DNA of 64,000 nucleotides, from positions 62,001-126,000 of the forward strand of contig NZ_ATDP01000098.1 in assembly GCF_000445105.1 (NCBI RefSeq), read 5' to 3'. The number at the start of each line of letters is the position of its first letter. The stretch's first letter is position 1. The position numbers were made by a program, and so were the translations under genes. Shown here piece by piece: positions 23,677 to 31,893 of the stretch. The notes beneath the pieces are model-generated. The model worked only from the letters and a program-made list of their open reading frames with translations, was not told the origin of the DNA and did no database searches. The stretch comes from Sphingobium lactosutens DS20. Its GTDB lineage: Bacteria > Pseudomonadota > Alphaproteobacteria > Sphingomonadales > Sphingomonadaceae.

Positions 23677-24033
23677 TCAGACCGTGATGCGCCGGGCCGG
23701 ATCGACGGTGCCGTCGCTGCGCACGCCCGCGCGGGCCAGGTCGGCGCGCATATGGCCGGTCAGGAAGCGCGCCAGCATCAGAAAATCGGCGCCCAGCGAC
23801 CAGAGCGGATAGCGGAAGGTGGCGGGCCGGTTGCGTTCGATAAGGCCATGGCCCGCCCAGGCGAAGCCATAGCCCGCAAGCGGCAGTGCCAGGACCAGCC
23901 ACCAGCCCCCGGTGAGCGGCGCGCTGGCCACCATCGCGATCACCAGGCTGGTGCCCGCATAATGCAGCGCGCGCGTGCCGGGGCGCGCATGTTCCTGAAG
24001 ATAATAGGGCCAGAAGTCGCGAAAATGACGCAT
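23677..24033 (-). CDS. DUF962/Mpo1-like membrane protein
   Basis: A 118-residue membrane protein. Start at 24033 gives MRHFRDFWPYYLQEHARPGT, followed by the family blocks LHYAGTSLVIA, two to three hydrophobic segments (APLTGGWWLVLALPLAGYGF), GHGLIERNRPATFRYPLWSL and ADFLMLARFLTG. The HxxxN/H pattern (H in YLQEH, H in ALHYAG, H in AGHGLIERN, N) corresponds to the iron-binding histidines of yeast Mpo1, a 2-hydroxy-fatty-acid dioxygenase in phytosphingosine breakdown. In a sphingolipid-making bacterium a role in 2-hydroxy acid alpha-oxidation is an attractive but unproven idea. It follows the beta-lactamase-like gene by about 50 bases and may be co-transcribed with it. Confidence 0.8.
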   Translation of the reverse strand: MRHFRDFWPYYLQEHARPGTRALHYAGTSLVIAMVASAPLTGGWWLVLALPLAGYGFAWAGHGLIERNRPATFRYPLWSLGADFLMLARFLTGHMRADLARAGVRSDGTVDPARRITV

Positions 24034-24085
24034 CACTCTCCCCCGATCTTTTCTGTCCCCTCGATACGCCGTCCGGCGTGCGGCG

Positions 24086-25198
24086 TTAAGTCTTTTGCGC
24101 CGATCCGTGCGCCCTTTCCGGGGCGTAGAGAAAATAATCATAGGCCGCGCGCGCGGCTTCGGCGATGATGCGGTCGCGCGACTTGTGCCCCTTGCTGTCC
24201 TTCATGACGAAGGCGACGACGGCGAAGCGGCGGCCATCGGGCAGGCGCACGATGCCGACATCATTGCCGGTGCCGTTGAGCGAGCCGGTCTTGTGCGCGA
24301 CGGCGGTGCCGGGCGGCAGCATGCCGACGATCCGCGCCTTGCCGGTTTCGCAATGGGCCATGATGGTGAACAACCGCTGCGTGCTGTCGGCCGACAGCGC
24401 CTTGCCCGATTCATAGGCGGTGAGCAGATCGAGCATCGCGCGCGGGGTGGACGTATCCTCGATCTCAGCCGCGAAAGCGAGATTGGGGAGGTCGCGCAGG
24501 TCGCGGGTGACGAGCAAGGGATCAGCGCGACGGGCGGCGTCGGCATTCTCGCGGAAACGGCCCGACAGCGGATGGATGCCCATGGCGCGATAGAGAAGAT
24601 GCGCGGTGTCGCTGTCGACGCGCAGCCCGTCGACGCCAAGCCCCCTGACGAACTGCGTGATCGCCGCAGGCCCGCCGGCGCGCGCAACGAGCACGTCGGT
24701 GGCGTTATTGTCGCTTTTTTGCAGCATCAGTTCGAGCAGCCGCTGGACCGACAGCGACGCGCCGGGGCGGGAGAACATCCAGGCGATGCCGCCCTCGCTC
24801 GCCAGCGCCGGGTCGAGCGTAAGCTGATCGTCCAGCCGCACATCGCCCGCGTCGATCAGCGCGAAGATGCGCCCGGCGACCGCCACCTTGTAGGCGCTGG
24901 CCATGGGAAACAGCGTGTCGCCATTGATCGCCTGCGTCTCGCCGGTCTGCAAATCGCGCACGGCTATTCCGACCGTGCCGTCCGACAGGGTGGCGAAGCG
25001 TTCAAATTCGCCCAGCAGCTTGGCCTGCGCCGTCTGTTCGATCAGCGGGCGCGGCGGCGGCCCGAAGGCGTCGGCGCTGGGCAAGGGCGCGAAGAAAAGG
25101 CCAAGACCGGCGAGCGCTGCGCCACAGCGGCTAAGGTTGACGCGCGACAGGCCGCGGAGCGAGAGGCCGGGCAGCGAAAAGCGAGAGGCGGAGGGCAT
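24086..25198 (-). CDS. Class A beta-lactamase-like serine hydrolase
   Basis: A 370-residue exported protein with signal segment (about residues 22-44) and a penicillin-recognising fold. The nucleophile motif is SAYK (S101, K104 in FPMASAYKVAVAGR), the SDN loop is intact (S162-D163-N164 in LQKSDNNATDVL), and the KTG triad is K303-G305 in VAHKTGSLNG. Between SDN and KTG the spacing is longer than in class A enzymes, and the omega-loop ExxLN with the deacylating Glu166 is not recognisable; RFREN (214-218) and EIEDTSTPRAM (245-255) are the nearest candidates. Thus beta-lactamase activity is uncertain; a DD-peptidase or other serine hydrolase role is possible. It is divergent from ung. Confidence 0.78.
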   Translation of the reverse strand: MPSASRFSLPGLSLRGLSRVNLSRCGAALAGLGLFFAPLPSADAFGPPPRPLIEQTAQAKLLGEFERFATLSDGTVGIAVRDLQTGETQAINGDTLFPMASAYKVAVAGRIFALIDAGDVRLDDQLTLDPALASEGGIAWMFSRPGASLSVQRLLELMLQKSDNNATDVLVARAGGPAAITQFVRGLGVDGLRVDSDTAHLLYRAMGIHPLSGRFRENADAARRADPLLVTRDLRDLPNLAFAAEIEDTSTPRAMLDLLTAYESGKALSADSTQRLFTIMAHCETGKARIVGMLPPGTAVAHKTGSLNGTGNDVGIVRLPDGRRFAVVAFVMKDSKGHKSRDRIIAEAARAAYDYFLYAPERAHGSAQKT

Positions 25199-25292
25199 GG
25201 CCCTGTCCTTGCGCAAGCCGGGCCGCATGGCAAGCCCCTGCGCAGCGCCCGATGGTTGACGCGCCGCGATTGGCCGATCATCACCCGGCGGC

Positions 25293-26003
25293 ATGAACGC
25301 CCCCCTTCTGCTGCCCGATGCCTGGGCCACCGCGCTCGCCGGCCGGATCGACGACATAGGCCTCAGCGCCATCGCCCGGTTCCTGGAAGACGAAATGGCG
25401 GCGGGCAAGCGCGTCTTTCCAGCGCCGGACGATATTTTTCGCGCCCTTGCCCTCACCCCGCCCGATGCCGTCAAGGTCGTGATATTGGGCCAGGACCCCT
25501 ATCATGGCGAAGGACAGGCGCATGGTTTGTCCTTTTCGGTACAGCCGGGCGTGCGCACGCCGCCGTCGCTGCGCAACATTTTCAAGGAGTTGCACGCGGA
25601 CCTGCGGATCGCGCCGGCCGGCCACGGGCATCTGGACCATTGGGCGCGGCAGGGCGTGCTGCTGCTCAACAGCGTGCTGACGGTCGAGATGGGCAAGGCC
25701 GCGTCGCATCAGGGCAAGGGCTGGGAAAAGCTGACCGACGCGATCGTGGGCCAGGTGGCGGAGCGAGCGGCGCCGAGCGTGTTCCTGTTGTGGGGCGCGC
25801 ATGCGCAGCGCAAGGCGGGCGCGATCGACGAGACGCGGCATCTGGTGATCCGATCCGCCCACCCCTCCCCCTTGTCGGCCCATGCCGGCTTTCTGGGATC
25901 GCGGCCCTTTTCGCGGGCCAACGTCTTTCTGGAGGCAAAGGGGCGCGGGGGCATCGACTGGGCGCTGCCGCCGCTGGAGACGGACGCGCCCAGACTGCTT
26001 TGA
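25293..26003 (+). CDS. ung: Uracil-DNA glycosylase (family 1)
   Basis: Removes uracil from DNA to start base-excision repair. The 236-residue product carries the family-1 catalytic motif [18 protein letters not shown] (Asp68), [20 protein letters not shown], the uracil-binding stretch [12 protein letters not shown] and the leucine-loop motif [13 protein letters not shown], ending in a normal C-terminus. Length agrees with Ung. It stands alone, divergent from the serine hydrolase gene across 94 bases, and is followed by a 692-base gene-free stretch. Confidence 0.96.
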   Translation: MNAPLLLPDAWATALAGRIDDIGLSAIARFLEDEMAAGKRVFPAPDDIFRALALTPPDAVKVVILGQDPYHGEGQAHGLSFSVQPGVRTPPSLRNIFKELHADLRIAPAGHGHLDHWARQGVLLLNSVLTVEMGKAASHQGKGWEKLTDAIVGQVAERAAPSVFLLWGAHAQRKAGAIDETRHLVIRSAHPSPLSAHAGFLGSRPFSRANVFLEAKGRGGIDWALPPLETDAPRLL

Positions 26004-26084
26004 TGCGATGCCGATGAGGCGGCAGAGGGCGACAAGGCGACAGGAGCGAAGTTCACAGTGTCGTCGGGCATTTTCGGGGCCGAA

Positions 26085-26128
26085 GCGACCATAAGGCGAC
26101 CGCAAGGCGACCACGAAGCGACACTGAC
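26085..26128. repeat. 11-bp tandem repeat, four units
   Basis: Units gcgaccataag, gcgaccgcaag, gcgaccacgaa and gcgacactgac follow one another without gap, with gcgac constant at the start of each. Looser gcgac copies lie just upstream near 26028. Function unknown; probably replication slippage. Confidence 0.75.
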
Positions 26129-26242
26129 GCGGCAGGGCGAACAGCGGCGGGACCGGGCCGGAATTGCGGGCATCGTCTCTATTCGGGCGGATGGCGGGAG
26201 TGCTCACGACAACGCGATCGAAGGCGCGGGCCACATATGGGT

Positions 26243-26334
26243 CCCCGCCTGCGCGGGGATGACGGTGGAAGGCGCGGGGATGACGGGGGAAGGCGCGGGG
26301 ATGACGGGGGAAGGCGCGGGGATGGCGAAGGGAG
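26243..26334. repeat. REP-like palindrome expanded into a 21-bp tandem array
   Basis: The palindrome CCCCGC-CTGC-GCGGGG (26243-26258) with the following GATGAC is the core of a proteobacterial extragenic palindrome. From 26251 a 21-bp unit beginning GCGCGGGGATGACGG repeats four times (26251, 26272, 26293, 26314); units 2 and 3 are identical and unit 4 is degenerate. It looks like slippage expansion of one arm of the palindrome. Confidence 0.8.
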
Positions 26335-26480
26335 GCGCAGGAGAGACGGAGGGAGGCGCGGCGTTGCATCGCCAAGGGTAGATCAGACGAAATCCTACAT
26401 TGAAAGGGGTTTTCGGTCGGCGCGGCCCGCGGCGGCGGTGATGAGCGCGCAGGACGCCGGGACAGATGCCGGCATCGGGC

Positions 26481-26511
26481 AAAAAAACGGCCCGGCGTAG
26501 TGGCCGGGCCG
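26481..26511 (-). terminator. Rho-independent terminator downstream of icl
   Basis: On the minus strand, arms CGGCCCGGC and GCCGGGCCG (plus-strand 26503-26511 and 26488-26496) with a 6-base loop are followed by seven T (plus-strand A run 26481-26487). It lies 185 bases beyond the icl stop, so the icl mRNA would have a long 3' end. Confidence 0.8.
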
Positions 26512-26695
26512 TCCAGTGCTTCCACCCACGCGCGCGAAGACCGTGTGCATGTCTCCGCGCGATGGTCGGTCTCGCGGGCAAGTGGCCGCGAATGAGGGCG
26601 CCTTTCGGCGAGGGCATCCACCGTTCCGCCATGTCATCGGGATCAGACAGAGCGAAACGGTGGATGCGGGCGCGGTGGGATCGCGCCGTAAGGGA

Positions 26696-28288
26696 TCAGG
26701 CGGCGAACTGGTTCATCGTGTTATGCGCGCCGCCAGCCTTCAGGGCCGCTTCCCCGGCGAAATAATCCTTGTGATCATCGCCAATGTCGGAACCGGCCAT
26801 ATTCTGATGCTTGACGCAGGCGATGCCCTGGCGAATTTCCTCTCGCTGGACCTGCTTGACATAGCCCAGCATCCCTTCCTCGCCGAAATAGCGCTTGGCC
26901 AGATTGTCGGTGCTGAGCGCGGCGGTGTGATAGGTCGGCAGGGTGATGAGGTGATGGAAGATGCCCGCTTCGCGCGCGGCATCCCGCTGGAAGGTGCGAA
27001 TACGCTCATCCGCCTCGCGGCCCAGTTCGGTATCATCATAATCGATGCTCATCAGCCGTGCGCGATCATAAGCGGTCACATCGCGCCCGTCCTGCGCCCA
27101 GGCGTCATAGACCTGCTGGCGGAAGTTCAGCGTCCAGTTGAAGCTGGGCGAGTTGTTATAGACCAGCTTGGCGTTCGGGATGACCTCCCTTATGCGGCTG
27201 ACCATGCCGCCAATCTGGCCGATATGCGGCTTTTCGGTTTCGATCCACAGCAGGTCCGCGCCATTTTGCAGGGCGGTGATGCAGTCGAGCACGCAGCGGT
27301 CCTCGCCCGTGCCGGGACGGAACTGGTAGAGGTTGCTGGGCAGGCGCTTGGGCCGCAGCAACTGGCCGTCGCGGGTGATGAGCACGTCACCATGCCCGAT
27401 CGTGGCAGGATCGACCGGATCGCAGTCGAGGAAGCTGTTATACTGATCCGCAATGTCGCCGGCCTCGCGGACATAGGCGATCTGCTTGGTGAGGCCCGCG
27501 CCCAGCGAGTCGGTGCGCGCGACGATGATGCCGTCATCGACGCCCAGCTCTAGGAAGGCGTAGCGGACCGCGCGTATCTTCGCCAGGAAGTCCTCATGCG
27601 GGACCGTCACCTTGCCGTCCTGATGCCCGCACTGCTTTTCGTCCGACACCTGATTTTCGATCTGGATGCAGCAGGCGCCCGCTTCGATGAACTTCTTGGC
27701 CAGCAGATAGGTCGCCTCGGCATTGCCGAAGCCTGCGTCGATGTCCGCGATGATCGGGACGACATGGGTTTCATAGTCGTCGATCTTGTGCAGTAGCCGA
27801 TGGGTGTTGACCGCATCTTTCGCGGCCTTCGCCGCGTCGAGATCCCGGAACAGCATGCCCAGTTCGCGGGCGTCGGCCTGCTTGAGGAAGGTGTAGAGTT
27901 CCTCGATCAGGGCGGGCACGCTGGTCTTTTCGTGCATGGACTGGTCGGGCAGCGGCCCGAATTCGGACCGCAGCGCGGCGACCATCCAGCCCGACAGATA
28001 GAGGTAACGCCCCTTGGTGCTGCCAAAATGCTTCTTGATGGAGATCATCTTCTGCTGACCGATAAAGCCGTGCCAGCAGCCCAGCGACTGGGTGTAGGCG
28101 GCCGGGTCGGCATCATAGGCGGCCATGTCCGCGCGCATGATTTTGGCCGTGTAGCGGGCGATGTCCAGCCCGGTGTTGAACCGGTTCTGGAGGCGCATGC
28201 GAGCGACGGATTCGGGGGCGATGCCATCCCATCCCGTCTGGCCGCCGATCAGATCATCCGCTTTGGCAATCTCGCTATGATAGGTCAT
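26696..28288 (-). CDS. aceA: Isocitrate lyase (long form)
   Basis: First enzyme of the glyoxylate shunt, splitting isocitrate into succinate and glyoxylate for growth on acetate and fatty acids. The 530-residue product is the long form seen in alphaproteobacteria and mycobacterial aceA. The catalytic loop reads KQCGHQDGK with Cys at residue 220 (KKCGH in most enzymes). Other blocks: IADIDAGFGNAEATYLLAKK, GACCIQIENQVSDEKQCGHQ, VARTDSLGAG and YNNSPSFNW. It is divergent from an XRE/ScfR-type regulator across 138 bases that contain inverted repeats, so acyl-CoA- or acetate-responsive control is likely. No malate synthase gene is in the window. Confidence 0.95.
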   Translation of the reverse strand: MTYHSEIAKADDLIGGQTGWDGIAPESVARMRLQNRFNTGLDIARYTAKIMRADMAAYDADPAAYTQSLGCWHGFIGQQKMISIKKHFGSTKGRYLYLSGWMVAALRSEFGPLPDQSMHEKTSVPALIEELYTFLKQADARELGMLFRDLDAAKAAKDAVNTHRLLHKIDDYETHVVPIIADIDAGFGNAEATYLLAKKFIEAGACCIQIENQVSDEKQCGHQDGKVTVPHEDFLAKIRAVRYAFLELGVDDGIIVARTDSLGAGLTKQIAYVREAGDIADQYNSFLDCDPVDPATIGHGDVLITRDGQLLRPKRLPSNLYQFRPGTGEDRCVLDCITALQNGADLLWIETEKPHIGQIGGMVSRIREVIPNAKLVYNNSPSFNWTLNFRQQVYDAWAQDGRDVTAYDRARLMSIDYDDTELGREADERIRTFQRDAAREAGIFHHLITLPTYHTAALSTDNLAKRYFGEEGMLGYVKQVQREEIRQGIACVKHQNMAGSDIGDDHKDYFAGEAALKAGGAHNTMNQFAA

Positions 28289-28375
28289 GTCCTCATCCCT
28301 TCACCTGAACATCATGGACAGCGACATAGACAGGCAAAGCAGGATGCGGGACGGGGCATGACGTTCAGTTGTCGA

Positions 28376-28408
28376 ACTTTACAGATTTTCTGTGTATAGT
28401 TGTAAAGT
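28376..28408. promoter_or_regulatory. Inverted repeats in the icl-regulator intergenic region
   Basis: ACTTTACA (28376-28383) and TGTAAAGT (28401-28408) form perfect 8-bp arms 17 bases apart (25 bp between arm starts). A second, overlapping palindrome ACAGA-TTT-TCTGT spans 28381-28393. They lie 19 bases upstream of the regulator's GTG and about 90 upstream of icl. RamB-type regulators bind related AAAGTTTGCAAA sites, which supports an operator role but does not prove it. Confidence 0.55.
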
Positions 28409-28426
28409 CTGTAGCGGAGAGGCTTT

Positions 28427-29824
28427 GTGGCGAAAGATCGGCCGGTCTATATGGGGCCAAGATTGCGGCGGTTGCGCCGTGAACTGGGGCTGACCCAGGC
28501 GGACATGGCGGCCGACCTGGAGATCAGCGCATCCTATGTCGCGCTGCTGGAACGCAACCAGCGCCCTTTGACCGCCGACATGCTGTTGCGGCTGGCGCGC
28601 ACCTACAAGTTGGACATGGCGGAAGTGGCGGGCGACGGCGGCGCGGAGCAGACGGCGCGGCTAAGCGCGGTGCTCAAAGACCCGATGTTCGCCGACATCG
28701 ACCTGCCGCCGCTCGCCAGCGAGGATGTGGCGGTCAATTATCCCGGCGTTACCGAGGCGCTGCTGCGTCTCTACACCGCCTATCGCGAGGAGCATCTGGC
28801 GCTGGCCGATCGCAGCGTCACGCGGGCGGATACGGCCGATGCGCCCGACCCGGTGGCGGAATCGCGCCGGTTCCTCGCGGCCCGACGCAACAGCTTTCCC
28901 CTGCTGGACGATGCCGCCGAGCGACTGGCAGGCGAGGCGGAGGCGGAAGGCGGCCTGGCGGCGTGGCTGAAGGCGCGGCATGGCCTGCGCGTGCGGCGGC
29001 TGCCGTCCGACGTGATGGCAGGATCGGTGCGGCGGCTGGACCGGCATCGCGACGCGGTGCTGCTGGACGATGCGCTGGACGGGGCGAGCGCGCAATTCCA
29101 GCTGGCGTTGCAGATCGCCTATCTGGAGATGCGCAAGAGTTTCGACGCGCTGCTGAAGGAGGGGCAGTTCAGCGGAGACAGCGGGCGACGGCTGGCGCGG
29201 CGGGCGCTGGCGAGCTATGGCGCGGCGGCGATCGTGATGCCCTATGGCGCGTTCGCCAAGGCGGTGGAGGCCCGCGCCTATGATGTCGAGGCGCTCAGCC
29301 GCCAGTTCGGCACCAGTTTCGAACAGACCGCGCATCGACTGACGACCTTGCAGAAGCCGGGGCAGGAGCGCGTGCCCTTCTTCTTCCTGCGGGTCGACCC
29401 GGCGGGCAATGTCAGCAAGCGGCTGGACGGGGCGGGATTTCCCTTTGCGCGGCATGGCGGGTCCTGCCCGCTCTGGTCGGTGCATCGCGCGTTCGAGCGG
29501 CCGCGCGAGGTCATCACCCAATGGCTGGAACTGCCCGACGGGCAGCGTTTCTTCTCGATCGCGCGGACGGTGACGGCGGGCGGCGGCGGCTGGGGCGTGC
29601 CTAAAGTCGATCGCGCGATCGCGCTGGCCTGCGCCGCCGAGCATGCGCATCGACTGGTCTATGCGCGCGACATGGGGGTGAGCGATCCAACGCCGATCGG
29701 TGTCACATGTCGCCTGTGCCATCGGGCGCAATGCATGGCGCGATCTGCCCCGCCGATCGGCCGCGAGATGATGCCCGACGATTATCGCCGCACGCGCGCG
29801 CCGTTCGGTTTTGGTGAGGGGTGA
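28427..29824 (+). CDS. XRE-family short-chain fatty acyl regulator (RamB/MccR-like)
   Basis: A 465-residue transcription factor. Residues about 9-62 form a helix-turn-helix of XRE type (RLRRLRRELGLTQADMAADL then ISASYVALLERNQRPLTADM). The middle (about 150-290) is the ImmA/IrrE-like region without an HExxH zinc motif, and the C-terminus (about 300-455) is the ScfRs domain with its cysteine cluster GVTCRLCHRAQCMARSAPP. Such proteins (RamB in Corynebacterium, MccR, PrpC-type regulators) control acetate, propionate and glyoxylate genes. It starts with GTG at 28427 behind GCGGAGAGG. Its position divergent from icl strongly suggests that icl is a target, with the palindromes at 28376-28408 as likely sites. 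Confidence 0.88.
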   Translation: MAKDRPVYMGPRLRRLRRELGLTQADMAADLEISASYVALLERNQRPLTADMLLRLARTYKLDMAEVAGDGGAEQTARLSAVLKDPMFADIDLPPLASEDVAVNYPGVTEALLRLYTAYREEHLALADRSVTRADTADAPDPVAESRRFLAARRNSFPLLDDAAERLAGEAEAEGGLAAWLKARHGLRVRRLPSDVMAGSVRRLDRHRDAVLLDDALDGASAQFQLALQIAYLEMRKSFDALLKEGQFSGDSGRRLARRALASYGAAAIVMPYGAFAKAVEARAYDVEALSRQFGTSFEQTAHRLTTLQKPGQERVPFFFLRVDPAGNVSKRLDGAGFPFARHGGSCPLWSVHRAFERPREVITQWLELPDGQRFFSIARTVTAGGGGWGVPKVDRAIALACAAEHAHRLVYARDMGVSDPTPIGVTCRLCHRAQCMARSAPPIGREMMPDDYRRTRAPFGFGEG

Positions 29825-29836
29825 GGTTCTACGCGC

Positions 29837-30493
29837 TTAGTCGGCTGGCTGGCGGTAGAGGGGCAGGCCAAGGCCGCGAGCGATCGCCATGGCGCGCAGG
29901 GCAAAGCCCAGCGTGGCGGCAATGAGGCCGGCGACGGGCACGTCAAGGCCGATCCAGCGCAGCGCCACGAACAGGCCGGAAGCGAAGGCGGCGGCGGTGA
30001 CGTAAAGTTCGGGGCGCAGCAGGATGGACGGCTCGCCCGCCAGCAGGTCGCGCATGATGCCGCCGACGCAGCCCGTGACCACGCCCATCATGCCCGCGAC
30101 GAAGGGTGGGACGCCGAAGCTCAACGCCTTGGCCGCGCCGAATACGGCAAAGGCGGCAAGGCCGATGGCGTCGAGCCAGTCGAGCGCGCGGTCGCTCCAC
30201 CAGCGGCGCGGCGTGAACCAGACGATGACCGCCGCGCTCATGCAGGCCATCGCGGGCACGGCATCGACCACCCAGAAGACCGGCGCGCCGATCAGCAGGT
30301 CGCGGACCGTGCCGCCCCCTACCCCCGTCACCAGCGCGAAGAAGGCGAAGGTGACGAGCGTCTGTTGCAGCCTCGCAGCGGCCAGCGCACCGGACGCAGC
30401 GAAGACGAAGGTGCCGACGATGCTGAGCGTTTCGAGCACCGGGCCGATGGACGTGGCAAGCGAGGGGGTGGGCGGGAGCATATAGGCTTTCAA
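29837..30493 (-). CDS. TRIC-type cation channel family protein (UPF0126)
   Basis: A 218-residue membrane protein of the trimeric intracellular cation channel family. It has seven hydrophobic segments arranged as two three-helix repeats plus one. Each repeat carries the glycine-rich pore motif: GVGGGTVRDLLIG in the first and GCVGGIMRDLLAGEP in the second. Prokaryotic members conduct K+ or Na+ and may balance charge. It is convergent with the icl regulator (12-base gap) and is followed upstream by a long inverted repeat at 30500-30573. Confidence 0.88.
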   Translation of the reverse strand: MKAYMLPPTPSLATSIGPVLETLSIVGTFVFAASGALAAARLQQTLVTFAFFALVTGVGGGTVRDLLIGAPVFWVVDAVPAMACMSAAVIVWFTPRRWWSDRALDWLDAIGLAAFAVFGAAKALSFGVPPFVAGMMGVVTGCVGGIMRDLLAGEPSILLRPELYVTAAAFASGLFVALRWIGLDVPVAGLIAATLGFALRAMAIARGLGLPLYRQPAD

Positions 30494-30499
30494 CTAGGT

Positions 30500-30573
30500 C
30501 CGGTCGGGCTGACCGCTCGGCCCCTGCCTATTTAAGGATAGGACAGGGCTCTGACGGCGATCAGCCCGACCGG
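30500..30573. repeat. Nested inverted repeat between TRIC gene and M20 peptidase gene
   Basis: Outer arms CCGGTCGGGCTGA (30500-30512) and TCAGCCCGACCGG (30561-30573) pair perfectly over 13 bp. Inside, CCCTGCCTAT (30532-30541 region) and ATAGGACAGGG form a second near-perfect stem around TTAAGG. There is no T run on the minus strand, so it is not a standard terminator of the M20 gene, which ends at 30583. Confidence 0.65.
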
Positions 30574-30582
30574 GAATGGCGT

Positions 30583-31893
30583 TTATTTTCCACCCTTTTC
30601 GCTGGCGAGCCGGCTCATGAGGATGGCGGCGCGCTTGGCCTGGCGTTTCATGCTGGCGAGGTCGACGCGTTCGGCCGGGCTGTGATCGCCGGTCGAGGCA
30701 GGGCCAAGGCCGACCAGCCCGTCCACATCCTGCGCGACGAAGGCGATATCGCCCGCGCCACGTTTCAACGGATCGAGCGCGGGCATGTCGGCGAGGCCCA
30801 GGTCGCGATTGACGACGTTCAGCCGGTCGAGCAGCGCGCGGTTGCCCGGCGTCGGCGCCATGGCGGGGTAGCCAAGGTCAAAGGCGATGGTGGCCGATGT
30901 TCCGAGCAGATGATCCTGCCCGACGATCTGCTGCATCTTCGCCTGCACGCGCTTGGTTTGTTCCTCGCTCAAGGTTCGGAAATCGCCCTTGGCGACGGCG
31001 ATGGGCGGAATGATGTTGGTCTTGCCGGTGACGGCGATGCGCACGCCGTCCTTGTCGACCTCCGCGCTCTGGCCGCCGCCGATCAGGCCGACATTGAAGG
31101 TCAGATTGGGTTCGGGCAGGTCCTGGCGAAAGCGGGTGATGATGCGAGCGATTTCATAGATCGCGCCATCGCCCGCCTTGGCCGAGAAGATGCCCGAGCT
31201 ATGCCCCGATTTGCCGGTGGCGGTCAGCGTCCAGCTATTGGACGAGCGGCGGGCGATCGCGCCCATATCCTTGCCATCCTCCTGCGAGAGGCCTTCGAAA
31301 TCGAGCGCGACGTCGGCGCGCTTGCCCGCCGCGATGAGGTCGCCACGGGCGATGCTGATCGGTTCGCCCGAATCTTCCTCATCCCCGGTCAGCACCACCT
31401 CTATATTCGCATTTTTGAGCGTCCCTGCGGCCTGCATCGCCTGGAGCGCGAGCAGCATGGTGGCGACCCCGCCCTTATTGTCGGCGGCGCCGGGACCAGT
31501 GGCGAAATCGCCGTCGCGCGTGAAGCGCTGGAACGGCGAATCGGGTTCGAACACGGTGTCGAGATGGCCGATCAGCAGCATTTTCGTCGTGCCCGGTCGC
31601 CCCTTGTGCGTGGCGATAAAATGGCCGGCGCGCTTGGCCGCGTCCATGGGCTTCCATGCGACGGCAAAGCCCAGCGCCTCAAACTGCGGGCGGAGCATGT
31701 CGGCCACGGCCTTCACGCCCGCCATGTTCATCGATCCGCTATTCTGGTTCACCAGCTTTTCAAGCAGCGCGACGGACGGTTCATAGCCCGCCTCGACACT
31801 CTCCCCAATTTTGCGTTCGGCGGGGCTGAGCGCGGCATGGGCGATCGGCGCGCCGCCCAGCAGCAGGGCGGCGCAAACGAGCGTGCGGATCAT
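30583..31893 (-). CDS. Exported M20 metallopeptidase (glutamate carboxypeptidase-like)
   Basis: A 436-residue periplasmic peptidase with a signal peptide ending at about AHA-A (residues 20-21). The M20 catalytic elements are present: LLIGHLDTVFEPDSPFQRF with the first zinc His-Asp pair, GPGAADNKGGVATMLLALQA with the bridging Asp, VLTGDEEDSGEPIS with the catalytic Glu pair, and a C-terminal His in a GLGPASTGDHSPAERVDLAS block. It resembles carboxypeptidase G2. Its natural substrate (folate-like or peptide glutamyl bonds) is not told by sequence. Its start overlaps the glutathione peroxidase stop by 4 bases, so both are co-transcribed. Confidence 0.88.
   Translation of the reverse strand: MIRTLVCAALLLGGAPIAHAALSPAERKIGESVEAGYEPSVALLEKLVNQNSGSMNMAGVKAVADMLRPQFEALGFAVAWKPMDAAKRAGHFIATHKGRPGTTKMLLIGHLDTVFEPDSPFQRFTRDGDFATGPGAADNKGGVATMLLALQAMQAAGTLKNANIEVVLTGDEEDSGEPISIARGDLIAAGKRADVALDFEGLSQEDGKDMGAIARRSSNSWTLTATGKSGHSSGIFSAKAGDGAIYEIARIITRFRQDLPEPNLTFNVGLIGGGQSAEVDKDGVRIAVTGKTNIIPPIAVAKGDFRTLSEEQTKRVQAKMQQIVGQDHLLGTSATIAFDLGYPAMAPTPGNRALLDRLNVVNRDLGLADMPALDPLKRGAGDIAFVAQDVDGLVGLGPASTGDHSPAERVDLASMKRQAKRAAILMSRLASEKGGK

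Larger units (their letters stand above)
26004..26695. other. Gene-free stretch rich in short tandem repeats
   Basis: Between ung and icl I find no frame with protein-like features. The stretch holds an 11-bp tandem array (26085-26128), a REP-like palindrome with a 21-bp tandem array (26243-26334), and the icl-side terminator (26481-26511). The rest (26128-26240, 26335-26480, 26512-26695) shows nothing I can name. Confidence 0.7.

Noticed and set aside
24095-26017. A 640-codon plus-strand frame across the beta-lactamase-like gene and ung
   Set aside because: It is a shadow of two well-supported genes, runs through ung in the wrong frame and has low-complexity composition.
26085-26334. Short tandem arrays as a CRISPR locus
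   Set aside because: Units are 11 and 21 bp with no unique spacers and no cas genes are nearby.
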